From positions 1,054,001 to 1,118,000 of the forward strand of contig NZ_CP084260.1 of NCBI RefSeq assembly GCF_022879575.1: a stretch of DNA of 64,000 nucleotides, written 5' to 3'. Source of the stretch: Caballeronia sp. SL2Y3 (GTDB taxonomy: Bacteria > Pseudomonadota > Gammaproteobacteria > Burkholderiales > Burkholderiaceae). Positions within the stretch are counted from its first letter, which is position 1; every line of letters begins with the position of its first letter. Below, in pieces: positions 28,586-38,825 of this stretch. The notes under the pieces were generated by a model. It was not told where the DNA came from and ran no database searches. It saw only the letters and a program-made list of their open reading frames with translations. The translations under genes were made by a program, and so were the position numbers.

Positions 28586-28662
28586 AGGCTCGTAGCTCAG
28601 CTGGTTAGAGCACCACCTTGACATGGTGGGGGTCGTTGGTTCGAGTCCAATCGAGCCTACCA
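28586..28662 (+). tRNA. tRNA-Val (anticodon GAC)
   Basis: A full 77-base cloverleaf can be folded: acceptor AGGCTCG/CGAGCCT, D arm GCTC/GAGC, anticodon stem CCACC/GGTGG with loop TTGACAT, and T arm GTTGG/CCAAT with loop TTCGAGT. The 3' ACCA is encoded. It lies between relA and thrS with its own promoter. Confidence 0.97.
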
Positions 28663-28964
28663 ACGAAAACGAGACTTCGGCGAATCATCGGTTCACGGAG
28701 TTTCACTCCGCAAGAAGCGCGAAGGCGCAAAAGGCGAACAAAGAAATGGCACTTCGAACGTTGACCGAAACATATTCGGAGCGACGCTAGTCGAGGACCT
28801 CTTTCGCCTTCTGCCCTTTTTGTTTCGCGGTATGTGTGAAAAGTGAATGCGGCCCCTCGAAAGCGGGGCCGCATTTTTTTTGTCCCTCGGTTTCTGTTTC
28901 TCGACACCGCGGGCCAGTGCTTATTCGAACTCGCTCGGCGTGCGCCGGCGTCCTGGAGAACGAA
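28663..28964 (+). other. Leader region between tRNA-Val and thrS
   Basis: A 302-bp gap with no credible gene. It contains the strong hairpin terminator described separately, 83 bases before the thrS start, and TTGACC near 28763 as a possible -35 without a clear -10. The thrS promoter must lie here or thrS depends on read-through from tRNA-Val. Confidence 0.6.
28846..28881 (+). terminator. Strong hairpin and T run before thrS
   Basis: AATGCGGCCCC and GGGGCCGCATT form an 11-bp stem with an 8-base loop and a run of eight T. It can end the tRNA-Val transcript; if thrS starts upstream of it, it would act as an attenuator. No competing antiterminator fold was identified. Confidence 0.85.
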
Positions 28965-30872
28965 ATGGTTTCGGTACGTTTGCCTGATGGGTCGGTCCGC
29001 CAATACGACCACCCGGTGACCGTCGCGGAAGTCGCGGCATCGATCGGCGCGGGCCTCGCCAAGGCGGCGCTCGCCGGCAAGCTGAACGGCGAGCTCGTCG
29101 ATACGTCGTTCGTGATCGACCACGATTCTTCGCTCGCCATCGTCACCGACAAAGACCCGGAAGGCGTGGATGTCGTTCGCCACTCCACGGCGCACTTGCT
29201 CGCCTACGCGGTCAAGGACCTTTTCCCTGAAGCGCAGGTGACCATCGGACCGGTCATCGACAACGGCTTTTACTACGACTTCTCGTACAGCCGCCCCTTC
29301 ACGCCCGAAGATCTCGAGAAGATCGAGAAGCGCATGCAGGAAATCGCGAAGAAGGACGAGCCGGTGTCGCGCCGCGTCGTCTCGCGCGACGAGGCGGTCG
29401 AGTACTTCAAGAGCATCGGCGAGCAGTACAAGGCCGAAATCATCTCGTCGATTCCGGAGTCCGACGAGATTCGGCTCTATTCGCACGGCAACTTCATCGA
29501 CCTGTGCCGTGGCCCGCACGTGCCGTCCACCGGCAAGCTGAAGGTCTTCAAGCTGATGAAGGTCGCGGGCGCTTACTGGCGCGGCGATTCGAAGAACGAG
29601 CAATTGCAGCGCATTTACGGTACCGCCTGGACCAAGAAGGAAGACCAGGACCAGTATCTCCACATGCTCGAGGAAGCGGAAAAGCGCGACCATCGCAAGC
29701 TCGGCAAGCAACTCGACCTGTTCCACTTGCAGGACGAGGCGCCGGGCATGGTGTTCTGGCATCCGAAGGGCTGGTCGCTGTGGCAACAGGTCGAGCAGTA
29801 CATGCGCCGTCGCGTGAACGAAGCCGGCTATCTGGAAATCAAGACTCCGATGGTCATGGACCGTTCGCTGTGGGAAGCGTCGGGTCACTGGCAGAACTAT
29901 CGTGAGAACATGTTCACGACCGAATCGGAAAAGCGCGACTACGCGATTAAGCCGATGAACTGCCCGGGCCACGTGCAGGTTTTCAACCACGGCCTGCGCT
30001 CGTACCGCGATCTGCCGCTGCGCTACGCGGAGTTCGGCTCGTGCCACCGCAACGAGCCGTCGGGCGCGCTGCACGGTCTCATGCGCGTGCGTGGCTTCGT
30101 TCAGGACGACGCGCACATCTTCTGCACCGAAGACCAGTTCATCGCCGAGTCGATCGCCTTCAACACGCTGGCCATGAGCGTGTACAAGGACTTCGGCTTC
30201 GAGCACATCGACATCAAGCTGTCGCTGCGCCCGGAGCAGCGCGCCGGCACCGACGAGATCTGGGACCGCGCGGAGCAGGGCCTGCGCGAAGCCCTGACCG
30301 CGTGCGGTCTCAAGTGGGAAGAACTGGCAGGCGAGGGCGCGTTCTACGGTCCGAAGATCGAGTATCACATCAAGGACGCGCTCGGCCGCTCCTGGCAGTG
30401 CGGCACGCTGCAGCTCGACATGGTGCTGCCGGAGCGTCTCGGCGCGGAGTACGTCGCTGAGGACAACAGCCGCCGCCGCCCGGTCATGCTTCACCGCGCG
30501 ATCGTCGGTTCGATGGAGCGGTTCCTCGGCATCCTGATCGAGCACCATGCCGGTGCAATGCCGCCGTGGCTCGCGCCTGTGCAGGCAGTCGTGCTGAATA
30601 TTGCCGAAAGTCAGACCGAATACGCGGCATCGCTAGTCCAATCGTTGCAAAAACAAGGGCTTAGAGTTGAGGCCGATTTGCGCAACGAGAAGATTAGCTA
30701 TAAAATACGCGAGCACACGCTGCAAAAGGTCCCGTATTTGCTGGTTGTCGGTGACAAGGAGCGTGAGGCGCAAACCGTGGCCGTGCGTGCTCGTGGCGGT
30801 GTCGATCTCGGCGTCATGCCGGTCGACGCATTCCTCGAACGTCTGCAGCAGGAAGTGCGGGCGTTCAAGTAA
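28965..30872 (+). CDS. thrS: Threonine-tRNA ligase
   Basis: The protein of 635 residues has the TGS domain (1-61), the editing domain with its HSTAHLL motif near 73, the class II catalytic core with zinc ligand C333 in MNCPGH, motif 2 ([22 protein letters not shown]) and motif 3 ([19 protein letters not shown]), and the anticodon-binding end. GGAG lies 6 bases before the ATG. It heads the cluster thrS-infC-rpmI-rplT-pheS-pheT-ihfA. Confidence 0.97.
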   Translation: MVSVRLPDGSVRQYDHPVTVAEVAASIGAGLAKAALAGKLNGELVDTSFVIDHDSSLAIVTDKDPEGVDVVRHSTAHLLAYAVKDLFPEAQVTIGPVIDNGFYYDFSYSRPFTPEDLEKIEKRMQEIAKKDEPVSRRVVSRDEAVEYFKSIGEQYKAEIISSIPESDEIRLYSHGNFIDLCRGPHVPSTGKLKVFKLMKVAGAYWRGDSKNEQLQRIYGTAWTKKEDQDQYLHMLEEAEKRDHRKLGKQLDLFHLQDEAPGMVFWHPKGWSLWQQVEQYMRRRVNEAGYLEIKTPMVMDRSLWEASGHWQNYRENMFTTESEKRDYAIKPMNCPGHVQVFNHGLRSYRDLPLRYAEFGSCHRNEPSGALHGLMRVRGFVQDDAHIFCTEDQFIAESIAFNTLAMSVYKDFGFEHIDIKLSLRPEQRAGTDEIWDRAEQGLREALTACGLKWEELAGEGAFYGPKIEYHIKDALGRSWQCGTLQLDMVLPERLGAEYVAEDNSRRRPVMLHRAIVGSMERFLGILIEHHAGAMPPWLAPVQAVVLNIAESQTEYAASLVQSLQKQGLRVEADLRNEKISYKIREHTLQKVPYLLVVGDKEREAQTVAVRARGGVDLGVMPVDAFLERLQQEVRAFK

Positions 30873-30919
30873 GTCACTCGCAGCGCGGCTAGTTTTTTCA
30901 TTTTTAGAGGAAACGTAAC

Positions 30920-31447
30920 ATCGCTACTGATAAGTCGTCACATCGCATCAACGGTGAAATTACTGCGCCGGAAGTGCGCTTGGTCGGAGTGGACAACGAG
31001 CCGCTCGGAATCGTGAAACTGGCCGAGGCGTTCCGTCAATCGGAACAGCTCGACGTGGATCTCGTCGAAATCGCGCCGCAGGCCTCGCCGCCTGTCTGCC
31101 GTTTGATGGATTACGGCAAGTTCAAGTACTCGGAAGCGAAGAAGCAGCACGAGGCAAAGCTGAAGCAGAAGATCGTGCAGGTGAAGGAAGTCAAATTCCG
31201 CCCCGGCACGGATGACGGTGACTACAACGTCAAGCTGCGCAACCTCACGCGCTTCCTCGAAGACGGCGACAAGACGAAAATCACGTTGCGTTTCCGTGGG
31301 CGCGAAATGGCGCACCAGGAAATCGGCATGCGCATGCTCGAACGCCTGAAGGCGGATCTGGACGAAGTTGGCCAGGTCGAGCAGATGCCGAAGATGGAAG
31401 GCCGCCAGATGATCATGGTGCTGGCGCCGAAAAAGAAGGCGAAGTAA
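30920..31447 (+). CDS. infC: Translation initiation factor IF-3 (ATC start)
   Basis: The protein of 175 residues starts [23 protein letters not shown] at the codon level, with the initiator ATC at 30920 preceded by AGAGGAAA at 30906-30913. The only in-frame ATG/GTG nearby (GTG 30974) would delete the conserved RINGEI segment, so the rare start is the real one. IF-3 checks start-codon identity, and rare ATT/ATC starts make infC repress itself, as known from E. coli. The end KKKAK and [14 protein letters not shown] are typical. Confidence 0.95.
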   Translation: MATDKSSHRINGEITAPEVRLVGVDNEPLGIVKLAEAFRQSEQLDVDLVEIAPQASPPVCRLMDYGKFKYSEAKKQHEAKLKQKIVQVKEVKFRPGTDDGDYNVKLRNLTRFLEDGDKTKITLRFRGREMAHQEIGMRMLERLKADLDEVGQVEQMPKMEGRQMIMVLAPKKKAK

Positions 31448-31689
31448 GCACAGTAGTAAGCGATGGATCGCGCGCCGCCCGGTCTGCGGACAGGGCGGCC
31501 AGCGCGGCATCGCCAGCGGTTTTCAGAAGCGTGCCGGTTCAGCGGCGCGGTTCATGAAAAGCGGCGGTCTGCAAACGAGATCGTCCGCATACAAGTGGAG
31601 CGTGGGTTTCGAAGGGCGGGAAGGGATCTTGGCCGGTACGCGAAGATCAGCCGCACACCCATGACCATCTAATAAACTGGAGTAGTTTC

Positions 31690-31887
31690 ATGCCGAAGAT
31701 GAAGACCAAGAAGAGTGCTGCAAAGCGCTTCGTGGTGCGTCCGGGCGGTACCGTCAAGCGCGGTCAGGCCTTCAAGCGCCACATTCTTACCAAGAAAACC
31801 ACCAAGAACAAACGCCATCTGCGTGGCGCCACGGCCGTTCATGATTCCGATCTGAACTCCGTCCGCGCAATGCTGCCGTTCGCCTAA
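31690..31887 (+). CDS. rpmI: 50S ribosomal protein L35
   Basis: The basic protein of 65 residues begins [19 protein letters not shown] and ends [10 protein letters not shown], the usual L35 pattern. It lies 242 bp after infC and 25 bp before rplT, as in nearly all proteobacteria. Confidence 0.97.
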
Positions 31888-31912
31888 CCTCATCTAACTT
31901 AAGGAGAGCAAC

Positions 31913-32272
31913 ATGCCTCGAGTAAAACGTGGGGTTACCGCACGGGCCCGTCACAAGAAGATCATTCGTCTGGCCAAGGGTTACCGCGGCCGTCGCAATA
32001 ACGTCTATCGCATCGCCAAGCAGGCGGTCATGCGCGCTGGGCAGTACGCCTACCGCGATCGCCGCAACAAGAAGCGTGTGTTCCGCGCACTGTGGATCAC
32101 GCGTATCAACGCGGCGGTGCGTCAGCACGACATGACCTACAGCGTGTTCATCAACGGCCTGAAGAAGGCTTCGATCGAACTCGACCGCAAGGTGCTGGCT
32201 GACATGGCTGTGTTCGACAAGGCTGCTTTTGCTGCGATCGTCAAGCAGGTGAAAGCCGCCGTCGCAGCCTAA
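31913..32272 (+). CDS. rplT: 50S ribosomal protein L20
   Basis: The protein of 119 residues begins [20 protein letters not shown] and has the C-terminal domain [21 protein letters not shown]20 binds 23S rRNA early in assembly and in E. coli also represses rpmI-rplT. AAGGAGAG lies 6 bases before the ATG. Confidence 0.97.
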   Translation: MPRVKRGVTARARHKKIIRLAKGYRGRRNNVYRIAKQAVMRAGQYAYRDRRNKKRVFRALWITRINAAVRQHDMTYSVFINGLKKASIELDRKVLADMAVFDKAAFAAIVKQVKAAVAA

Positions 32273-32340
32273 TTGCGAAATTAGTACTGCGTGGTTTGCC
32301 TGAGCGCCGCCGTGTCGTAGACGGTTGCGCAAAGGCAGAA

Positions 32341-32369
32341 AACGGGGCTCTCACCGAGCCCCGTTTTTG
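32341..32369 (+). terminator. Hairpin terminator between rplT and pheS
   Basis: AACGGGGCTC and GAGCCCCGTT pair with a five-base loop, followed by five T. It lies 98 bp before pheS. In E. coli a Phe-rich leader peptide controls a terminator at this place; I found no Phe-rich leader here. Confidence 0.8.
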
Positions 32370-32466
32370 TTGGCCGGACGGTTTTGCGCATGACTTGGAT
32401 TGTCCACAGGTCACGCGCAAAACCGCAAATCAGACTAGAACTTTCGACGTTGAAAAGATGGGATCA

Positions 32467-33480
32467 ATGGATCTGGACCAGATTGTCGCCGACGCGAAAA
32501 GCGCCTTTGAACACGCCACCGATGCCACGACGCTCGAAAACGAGAAGGCCCGCTTTCTCGGCAAGTCCGGCGCGCTGACCGAACTGCTGAAGGGCTTGGG
32601 CAAGCTCGATCCCGAAGCGAAGAAAACCGAAGGCGCGCGCATCAATCAGGCGAAGCAGCAGGTCGAGGCCGCGCTCAACGCGCGCCGTCAGGCGCTGGCC
32701 GATGCGCTCTTGAACCAGCGGCTCGCCGCCGAAGCCATCGATGTCACGCTTCCCGGGCGCGGCGCGGGCGTGGGCACGCTGCATCCGGTCATGCGCACGT
32801 GGGAACGCGTCGAGCAGATTTTCGGCTCAATCGGTTTCGACGTGGCCGATGGTCCCGAGATCGAGACCGACTGGTACAACTTCACGGCGCTGAATAGCCC
32901 GGAGAATCATCCGGCGCGTTCGATGCAGGACACGTTCTATGTCGATGGCAAGGACGCCGAAGAACGCCCGCTCTTGCTACGCACGCACACGAGCCCGATG
33001 CAGGTGCGCTACGCGCGCATGAACAAGCCGCCGATCAAGGTGATCGTGCCGGGCCGCACGTATCGCGTGGACAGCGACGCCACGCACTCGCCGATGTTCA
33101 ATCAGGTCGAAGGCTTGTGGATCGAGGAGAACATCAGCTTTGCGGACCTGAAGGGCGTCTACACCGATTTCCTCAAGAAATTCTTCGAGCGCGACGACAT
33201 TCTCGTGCGCTTCCGCCCGTCGTATTTTCCGTTCACGGAGCCGTCGGCCGAGATCGACATGATGTTCGAGCACGGCAAGAACGCGGGCAAATGGCTGGAA
33301 ATCTCCGGCTCGGGGCAGGTGCATCCGACCGTCATCCGCAACATGGGCCTGGACCCGGAGCGGTACATCGGCTTCGCGTTCGGCAGCGGGCTCGAGCGCC
33401 TGACCATGCTGCGTTACGGCGTGCAGGACTTGCGCCTCTTCTTCGAAAACGATCTGCGTTTCCTGCGCCAGTTCGCCTGA
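32467..33480 (+). CDS. pheS: Phenylalanine-tRNA ligase alpha subunit
   Basis: The protein of 337 residues has the N-terminal coiled coil ([21 protein letters not shown]), then class II catalytic motifs ([40 protein letters not shown]). It forms the alpha2-beta2 enzyme with PheT. I use ATG 32467 (MDLDQIV), which agrees with the usual family N-terminus; ATG 32458 would add three residues. Confidence 0.97.
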   Translation: MDLDQIVADAKSAFEHATDATTLENEKARFLGKSGALTELLKGLGKLDPEAKKTEGARINQAKQQVEAALNARRQALADALLNQRLAAEAIDVTLPGRGAGVGTLHPVMRTWERVEQIFGSIGFDVADGPEIETDWYNFTALNSPENHPARSMQDTFYVDGKDAEERPLLLRTHTSPMQVRYARMNKPPIKVIVPGRTYRVDSDATHSPMFNQVEGLWIEENISFADLKGVYTDFLKKFFERDDILVRFRPSYFPFTEPSAEIDMMFEHGKNAGKWLEISGSGQVHPTVIRNMGLDPERYIGFAFGSGLERLTMLRYGVQDLRLFFENDLRFLRQFA

Positions 33481-33557
33481 AGCCGCACAGCCCGCGACGC
33501 CCGGTCTTCACGGAAGCATCGGGCGCGAGACACCACCTCATTCGAACGTAGACACAC

Positions 33558-35990
33558 ATGCAATTCCCCGAATCATGGCTCCGTAGCTTCGTCGATCCCA
33601 AGCTCTCCACCGACGAACTCGCTCACGCGCTGACGATGGCCGGTCTCGAAGTCGAAGACCTGCGCCCGGTCGCGCCGCCGACCGCGAAGATCGTCGTCGG
33701 GCAAGTGCTGGAAGTGGCGAAGCATCCGAACGCCGACAAGCTCAACGTCTGCCAGGTCGATGCCGGCACGGGCGAGCAGTTAAACATTGTCTGCGGCGCG
33801 CCGAACGTGTCGCCGGGCATCAAGGTGCCGGTGGCTTTGATCGGCGCGGTGTTGCCGCCGGTCGAAGCAGGCGGCGAGCCGTTCGCCATCAAGCCGACGA
33901 AGCTGCGCGGCATCGACAGCCAGGGCATGCTGTGCTCGGCGCGCGAACTCAAGCTGTCGGAAGACCACAGCGGTTTGCTGATTCTCCCGGCGGACGCGAA
34001 GGTTGGTCAGGACATCCGCGAGGCGCTGAACCTCGACGACACCGTCTTCGAAATCAAGCTCACGCCGAACAAGGCGGATTGCCTCTCGGTGTTCGGCGTC
34101 GCGCGCGAAACGGCTGCGATCACCGGCGCACCGCTGAAGACGCTCGACATGCCGCCCGTCAACACGGCGCTCGACGAAAAGCTGCCGGTCAAGGTGCTGG
34201 CGCCGGACTTGTGCGGCCGCTTCTCCGGCCGCGTGATTCGCGGCGTGAATGCACGCGCGAAGACGCCGCAATGGATGGTCGAGCGTCTCGAACGCGCGGG
34301 CCAGCGCAGCATCTCCGCGCTCGTCGATATTTCGAACTACGTGATGCTCGAACTCGGCCGTCCGACGCACGTGTTCGATCTCGACAAGATTCACGGCGGC
34401 ATCGAAGTGCGCTGGGGGAAGAAGGGCGAATCGCTGAAACTCCTGAACGGCAACACCGTCGAGCTGGATGAAACCGTCGGCGTGATCGCAGACGACCGCC
34501 AAGTCGAAAGTCTCGCCGGCATCATGGGCGGCGACAGCACGGCCGTCTCGCTCGATACCACGAACATCTATCTGGAAGCCGCGTTCTGGTGGCCCGACGC
34601 GATCCGCGGCCGGGCGCGCAAGTACAACTTCTCGACGGACGCAGCGCATCGCTTCGAGCGTGGCGTCGATTATTCGACGACCGTCGAGCACATCGAACGC
34701 ATCTCGCAACTGATCCTCGATATCTGCGGCGGCGAAGCCGGTCCGGTCGACGACCAGATCCTCAACGTGCCCGAGCGTCGGCCGGTAACGATGCGCGTCG
34801 GGCGCGCGCATCGCATCATCGGCGTCGAGATCGGCGCGGAGGAGATCGCGCAGATTTTCACGCGCCTGAACCTCGCGTTCGAACGTGACGGCGACACCTT
34901 CAAGGTGACGCCGCCGCCGTATCGCTTCGACATCGAGATCGAAGAGGACCTGATCGAGGAAGTGGCGCGCATCTACGGTTTCGAGAAGATTCCGGCGCGC
35001 CCGCCGGTGGCCGCGAGCGAGATGCGCCGCACGAACGAGACGGTTCGCTCCATTCACGTGCTGCGTCATGCCGTTGCCGCGCGCGACTATGCGGAGACGG
35101 TCAACTTCAGCTTCGTCGACGCGGAGTGGGAGAAGGACTTCGCCGGCAACGACAATCCGGTCAGGCTCATCAACCCGATCGCGAGCCAGCTTTCGGTCAT
35201 GCGCACGACGCTCTTCGGCAGTCTGTTCGACGTGCTGCGCTACAACCTGAATCGCCGCGCGGAGCGCATCCGCGTGTTCGAGGCAGGGCGCGTGTTTCTG
35301 CGCGATGCATCGGTGAAGGCGGGCGAACTTACCGTGGAAGGCTTCGCGCAGCCCAAGCGCATCGGCGGTCTCGCGTACGGTCCCGCGCTCGAAGAGCAGT
35401 GGGGCGTGGCGTCGCGTCAAGTCGACTTCTTCGACGTGAAGGGCGACGTCGAGGCGCTGTTCGCGCCGGTCGTGCCGCGCTTCGTCAAGGCCGAGCATCC
35501 GGCGCTGCATCCGGGACGCAGCGCGCGCATCGACGTAGCCGGGCGCGCGGTCGGCTGGATCGGCGAATTGCATCCGCGCTGGATGCAGAAGTACGACCTG
35601 CCGCACGCGCCGATTCTCTTCGAAATCGACGCCGAGGCGCTCATGGAACGTGCGCTGCCGACGCCGTCCGAAGTATCGAAATTCCCGCCGGTGCGACGTG
35701 ATATCGCTGTCGTCGTGGATCAGAACGTGCCCGTGCAGGCGCTTCTCGACGAGCTCGAAAACGCCCGTTCGGAGCCCGCCTGCAAGTACGTCACGCGGGT
35801 TGTGCTTTTCGACGAATTCCGTCCAAAATCAAACACTTCCGGCGGTTTGGGAGCGCACGAGAAAAGTCTTGCCTTCCGTGTAACGTTGCAAGATACTGGC
35901 GGCACGCTTCAGGACGAAACGGTCGACACGGCCATCAACACGCTGGTGGATCGCCTGGCTCGAGTACACGGCGCGCGGTTGCGCGGATAG
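33558..35990 (+). CDS. pheT: Phenylalanine-tRNA ligase beta subunit
   Basis: The protein of 810 residues has the tRNA-binding OB domain (about 40-150, [20 protein letters not shown]), the B3/B4 editing region, B5 ([23 protein letters not shown]), and the C-terminal ferredoxin-like anticodon-binding domain ending about 810. Length matches the bacterial family. It follows pheS by 77 bp. Confidence 0.97.
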   Translation: MQFPESWLRSFVDPKLSTDELAHALTMAGLEVEDLRPVAPPTAKIVVGQVLEVAKHPNADKLNVCQVDAGTGEQLNIVCGAPNVSPGIKVPVALIGAVLPPVEAGGEPFAIKPTKLRGIDSQGMLCSARELKLSEDHSGLLILPADAKVGQDIREALNLDDTVFEIKLTPNKADCLSVFGVARETAAITGAPLKTLDMPPVNTALDEKLPVKVLAPDLCGRFSGRVIRGVNARAKTPQWMVERLERAGQRSISALVDISNYVMLELGRPTHVFDLDKIHGGIEVRWGKKGESLKLLNGNTVELDETVGVIADDRQVESLAGIMGGDSTAVSLDTTNIYLEAAFWWPDAIRGRARKYNFSTDAAHRFERGVDYSTTVEHIERISQLILDICGGEAGPVDDQILNVPERRPVTMRVGRAHRIIGVEIGAEEIAQIFTRLNLAFERDGDTFKVTPPPYRFDIEIEEDLIEEVARIYGFEKIPARPPVAASEMRRTNETVRSIHVLRHAVAARDYAETVNFSFVDAEWEKDFAGNDNPVRLINPIASQLSVMRTTLFGSLFDVLRYNLNRRAERIRVFEAGRVFLRDASVKAGELTVEGFAQPKRIGGLAYGPALEEQWGVASRQVDFFDVKGDVEALFAPVVPRFVKAEHPALHPGRSARIDVAGRAVGWIGELHPRWMQKYDLPHAPILFEIDAEALMERALPTPSEVSKFPPVRRDIAVVVDQNVPVQALLDELENARSEPACKYVTRVVLFDEFRPKSNTSGGLGAHEKSLAFRVTLQDTGGTLQDETVDTAINTLVDRLARVHGARLRG

Positions 35991-36037
35991 CCTGCAGTTG
36001 GCCCCTCCGTCTCACACGCATTTGCCGTTTTACCGAT

Positions 36038-36445
36038 ATGAACCAAATGAACTCGAGTGATTTCGAAGCCCTTCTTTCGGCGCAGCGTAGCGCCATGACC
36101 CGAGACAACACCACTTCGGGCGCGTTGTCGAATGACACGCCGACGCTCACCAAGGCCGAACTGGCGGAAATGCTGTTCGACCACGTCGGTCTGAACAAGC
36201 GCGAAGCGAAGGACATGGTCGAAGCGTTTTTCGAGGTCATCCGCGACGCGCTCGAAAGCGGCGACAGCGTCAAGCTGTCGGGCTTCGGCAACTTCCAGTT
36301 GCGCGACAAGCCGCAGCGTCCGGGACGCAATCCGAAGACTGGCGAAGCCATTCCCATCGCGGCGCGGCGGGTCGTCACGTTTCACGCGAGCCAGAAGTTG
36401 AAGGCGCTGGTCGAAACGGGAGCGGAGACGAGTCTGACTCGCTGA
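36038..36445 (+). CDS. ihfA: Integration host factor alpha subunit
   Basis: The protein has 135 residues; the conserved DNA-bending domain begins at about 37 ([23 protein letters not shown]) and includes the beta-arm [12 protein letters not shown]. The N-terminal extension of about 36 residues is not present in the 99-residue E. coli protein. Start ATG 36038 is used; an internal start at 36095 (MTRDN) is possible. Position after pheT is as in E. coli. Confidence 0.93.
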   Translation: MNQMNSSDFEALLSAQRSAMTRDNTTSGALSNDTPTLTKAELAEMLFDHVGLNKREAKDMVEAFFEVIRDALESGDSVKLSGFGNFQLRDKPQRPGRNPKTGEAIPIAARRVVTFHASQKLKALVETGAETSLTR

Positions 36446-36528
36446 CGCGTATCTCGCGCCTGAGGGCGCATCCCGCTGTCCGACCGCCGCGCTTCATCGA
36501 CATCACTCACCACGATGGTTGATCGACG

Positions 36529-36912
36529 ATGGAAAAAGTCGTCTTGCCTCCGATCCCGGCCAAGCGTTATTTCACGATTGGCGAAGTCAGCGAGCTGTGC
36601 GGTGTCAAGCCGCACGTGCTGCGCTATTGGGAACAGGAGTTCACGCAACTCAGGCCGGTCAAGCGGCGCGGCAACCGGCGGTACTATCAGCATCACGAAG
36701 TCTTGCTGATCCGGCGGATTCGCGAACTGCTTTACGAGCAGGGCTTCACGATCAACGGCGCGCGTAATCGGCTCGACGCGCAAGGGCGCGCCAATGGCGA
36801 CGATGCCATGTCCGCCGAGTCGTCCGGCGCGACAGAGGCGCAGCAGCCGGCGGTCGACGTCGATCAGCTTCGCAAGGAACTCATGCAGGTGATCGATCTG
36901 CTCGGCGGATGA
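36529..36912 (+). CDS. MerR-family regulator
   Basis: The protein of 127 residues has a MerR HTH (about 13-82, YFTIGEVSELCGVKPHVLRYWE, then NRRYYQHHEVLLIRRIREL) and a short C-terminal part without a metal-binding Cys set. This single-domain type regularly follows ihfA in proteobacteria. Ligand and targets are unknown. Confidence 0.9.
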   Translation: MEKVVLPPIPAKRYFTIGEVSELCGVKPHVLRYWEQEFTQLRPVKRRGNRRYYQHHEVLLIRRIRELLYEQGFTINGARNRLDAQGRANGDDAMSAESSGATEAQQPAVDVDQLRKELMQVIDLLGG

Positions 36913-36934
36913 GCGCCGGTTGCATGAACACGAG

Positions 36935-36963
36935 AAAGCCGCGATCGCGTATCGCGGCTTTTT
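36935..36963 (+). terminator. Intrinsic terminator after the MerR gene
   Basis: AAAGCCGCGAT and ATCGCGGCTTT pair with a five-base loop, followed by T. It closes the thrS-to-MerR cluster. Confidence 0.85.
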
Positions 36964-37039
36964 CGTTTGTATCGAGCGTGCATCGCAGGCCGGCTGTACG
37001 ATACCCGCGTGTCTTTCTCGTTCTCTTCAGGGAGGCTTT

Positions 37040-37639
37040 ATGCGAGTCTTGATCGTGGGCGCGACGGGATTGCTGGGCACCGAGATCGCGCGGATTCTGG
37101 CGCCCGAGCACGATGTGATAACGGCGAGCCGCAAGGGCTCGGATGTCGCTGTGGATTTGTCCGACCAGGCGAGCATCGCGGCGATGTACTCGAAGGTCGG
37201 CAACGTGGGCGGGGTGCTATGCGTCGGCGGGACGGCGAAGTTTGCGCCGCTCGACTCGCTCTCCGACGACGACTTCGCGTTTAGTCTCGCCAACAAGCTG
37301 ATGGGACAGGTCAACCTCGTGCGTTGCGCGATCGGCCATGTGGACGCGGGCGGCTGCATCACGCTGACGAGCGGCACGCTCGCTCAACAGCCGATGATCG
37401 GCAGCGCGGCCGTGAGTATCGTCAACGCGGGCGTTGAAGGATTCGCGCGTGCGGCGGCGCTCGAGTTGCAGGGCACGATGCGCGTCAACGTGGTGAGTCC
37501 GGGATGGGTTGCCGAGACGCTTCAGTCGATGGGCAAGGACCCCTCCGGCGGCATTCCGGCCGCAGATGTGGCGCGGGCATACAAGCGCACGATCGACGAA
37601 GCGATGACCGGACAAGTGCTGCTCGTCGCCAAAGGATGA
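37040..37639 (+). CDS. Short-chain dehydrogenase, atypical short form
   Basis: The protein of 199 residues has the NAD(P) loop VGATGLLGTEIARIL (6-20) and is SDR-like, with S-x12 region LTSGTLAQQP and VNAGVEGFARAAALEL. The usual active-site Tyr-x3-Lys is not seen; the equivalent position reads SIVNAGVEG. Homologues of this short form are annotated as SDR oxidoreductases; catalysis may differ. GGGAGG lies 6 bases before the ATG. Confidence 0.82.
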   Translation: MRVLIVGATGLLGTEIARILAPEHDVITASRKGSDVAVDLSDQASIAAMYSKVGNVGGVLCVGGTAKFAPLDSLSDDDFAFSLANKLMGQVNLVRCAIGHVDAGGCITLTSGTLAQQPMIGSAAVSIVNAGVEGFARAAALELQGTMRVNVVSPGWVAETLQSMGKDPSGGIPAADVARAYKRTIDEAMTGQVLLVAKG

Positions 37640-37645
37640 GCGGCG

Positions 37646-37969
37646 TCAGCCCGGTGCGGCCTTGACGCTTTTCTCCGATCCCGCGACCGACCAATAGACG
37701 ATGCTGGGCCCGATACCGCGCGGCGGGTAAATGCGCCAGTCGTTCGCGCCATGGTGAAAGAAGTAGAGCGCGTAAAAGCCGCCGCGTATTGTGTCGGGCG
37801 CGCTTACGCAGACATAGCGGCTTCCGCCGGGATAAATGCGGCCGAAGCGCGCCACGCGCGCAGCACTTCGCGCATCGAACCTTCTGGCGATTTCACTGCG
37901 CAAAGAGGATGGGGTGTATTTGGCCTGGGCGCGCCTGTGATCGACAGTCGCGCAAGCGGACAGAGGCAT
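37646..37969 (-). CDS. Hypothetical protein of 107 residues
   Basis: An open frame with AAGGAG 10 bases upstream of its ATG. The sequence has a Trp/Tyr-rich C-terminal half (YALYFFHHGANDWRIYPPRGIGPSIVYW) and the N-terminal SACATVD, which resembles a lipobox but without a hydrophobic stretch before it. An in-frame TGA upstream rules out a longer start there. I do not recognise the family. It overlaps no other gene and converges on the SDR gene. Confidence 0.5.
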   Translation of the reverse strand: MPLSACATVDHRRAQAKYTPSSLRSEIARRFDARSAARVARFGRIYPGGSRYVCVSAPDTIRGGFYALYFFHHGANDWRIYPPRGIGPSIVYWSVAGSEKSVKAAPG

Positions 37970-38118
37970 TGCGGTGCCGCTCCTTATGTGTCAGTCGAAC
38001 ATTAGAGCTTAAGTGGCTGTTGGGCAAGTGAATTCGCGCGCGCCGCGGCGGTTGCGAGACACGCGCTCGACGCGGAGCGTCGTCATGGCCAAACGAGGAA
38101 ACCGTAGCCGAATAAGAC

Positions 38119-38153
38119 AAAAGGCTCTCCGGCCGAAAGCCGGAGAGCCTTTT
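38119..38153 (-). terminator. Intrinsic terminator after tRNA-Pro
   Basis: AAAAGGCTCTCCGGC and GCCGGAGAGCCTTTT form a long stem with a short loop, and on the minus strand TTTTGTCTT follows. It lies just after the tRNA 3' end. Confidence 0.85.
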
Positions 38154-38158
38154 GAATT

Positions 38159-38237
<79 letters not shown>

Positions 38238-38247
38238 AAAGAGCGAA

Positions 38248-38276
38248 AGTATATCAGAGCGAAACGGATAGTAGAA
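38248..38276 (-). promoter_or_regulatory. Promoter of tRNA-Pro
   Basis: On the minus strand TTCTAC and TATACT are 17 bases apart and lie just upstream of the tRNA. Confidence 0.6.
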
Positions 38277-38332
38277 CTGCTTCGGCGATTTTTACGGCAA
38301 ACGTCGAAGAATCCACTTCTGCCGCTCATGCG

Positions 38333-38722
38333 TTACGACGCCGCGGCCGACGTGGCATCTGCTTCCACCATGTCCGGCATCTTCGCTTCCACGACGCGCG
38401 GCTTGGCGCTCCGTTGCCGCTGCCGGAACCGCAGCGCCAGCACCAGCGACACCGCGCACGGAACGAGATAGCCGAGCACGCGCGCGCTCCACGCCGTGCG
38501 CGACCCGACGGCCTCGTACCGCGTATGCGCATGAAAGCCCGCGGACGCGAACACCATCGTCAGAGTGAAGTCGAGGACCATGGCCAGCGCGCAAAAGACG
38601 CAGTAGATGAGCGCGCCGTTCCAGACCGGTTTGCCGCTCGCCGCGTTGGCCGTGCGGCACGCGAAGAGCACCGCGCCCAGCAGTAACAGATTGAAAAGCA
38701 ACGGAACCCAGGGGAAGTCCAT
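38333..38722 (-). CDS. Hypothetical membrane protein
   Basis: The protein of 129 residues has about three membrane helices (VPLLFNLLLLGAVLFACRTA, GALIYCVFCALAMVLDFTLTM, LGYLVPCAVSLVLALRF) and a polar tail. I do not recognise a family. ATG 38722 has GAGG 9 bases upstream; the frame stays open upstream to 38788 and ATG 38737 is an alternative. Confidence 0.7.
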   Translation of the reverse strand: MDFPWVPLLFNLLLLGAVLFACRTANAASGKPVWNGALIYCVFCALAMVLDFTLTMVFASAGFHAHTRYEAVGSRTAWSARVLGYLVPCAVSLVLALRFRQRQRSAKPRVVEAKMPDMVEADATSAAAS

Positions 38723-38825
38723 GTGCGGATGCCTCATGCGCTGAAGAGATCGGCCGCCCGCCAACCGGACGCCGGGCGCGATCTTCACACGCAGCCCCGT
38801 TGTGCTTGAATAAGAGTATTCCTAA

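Noticed and set aside
28605..30548. A 647-residue minus-strand frame covering tRNA-Val and thrS
   Set aside because: It is the GC-driven shadow of thrS on the other strand, with no family pattern, and it would overlap an essential gene completely.
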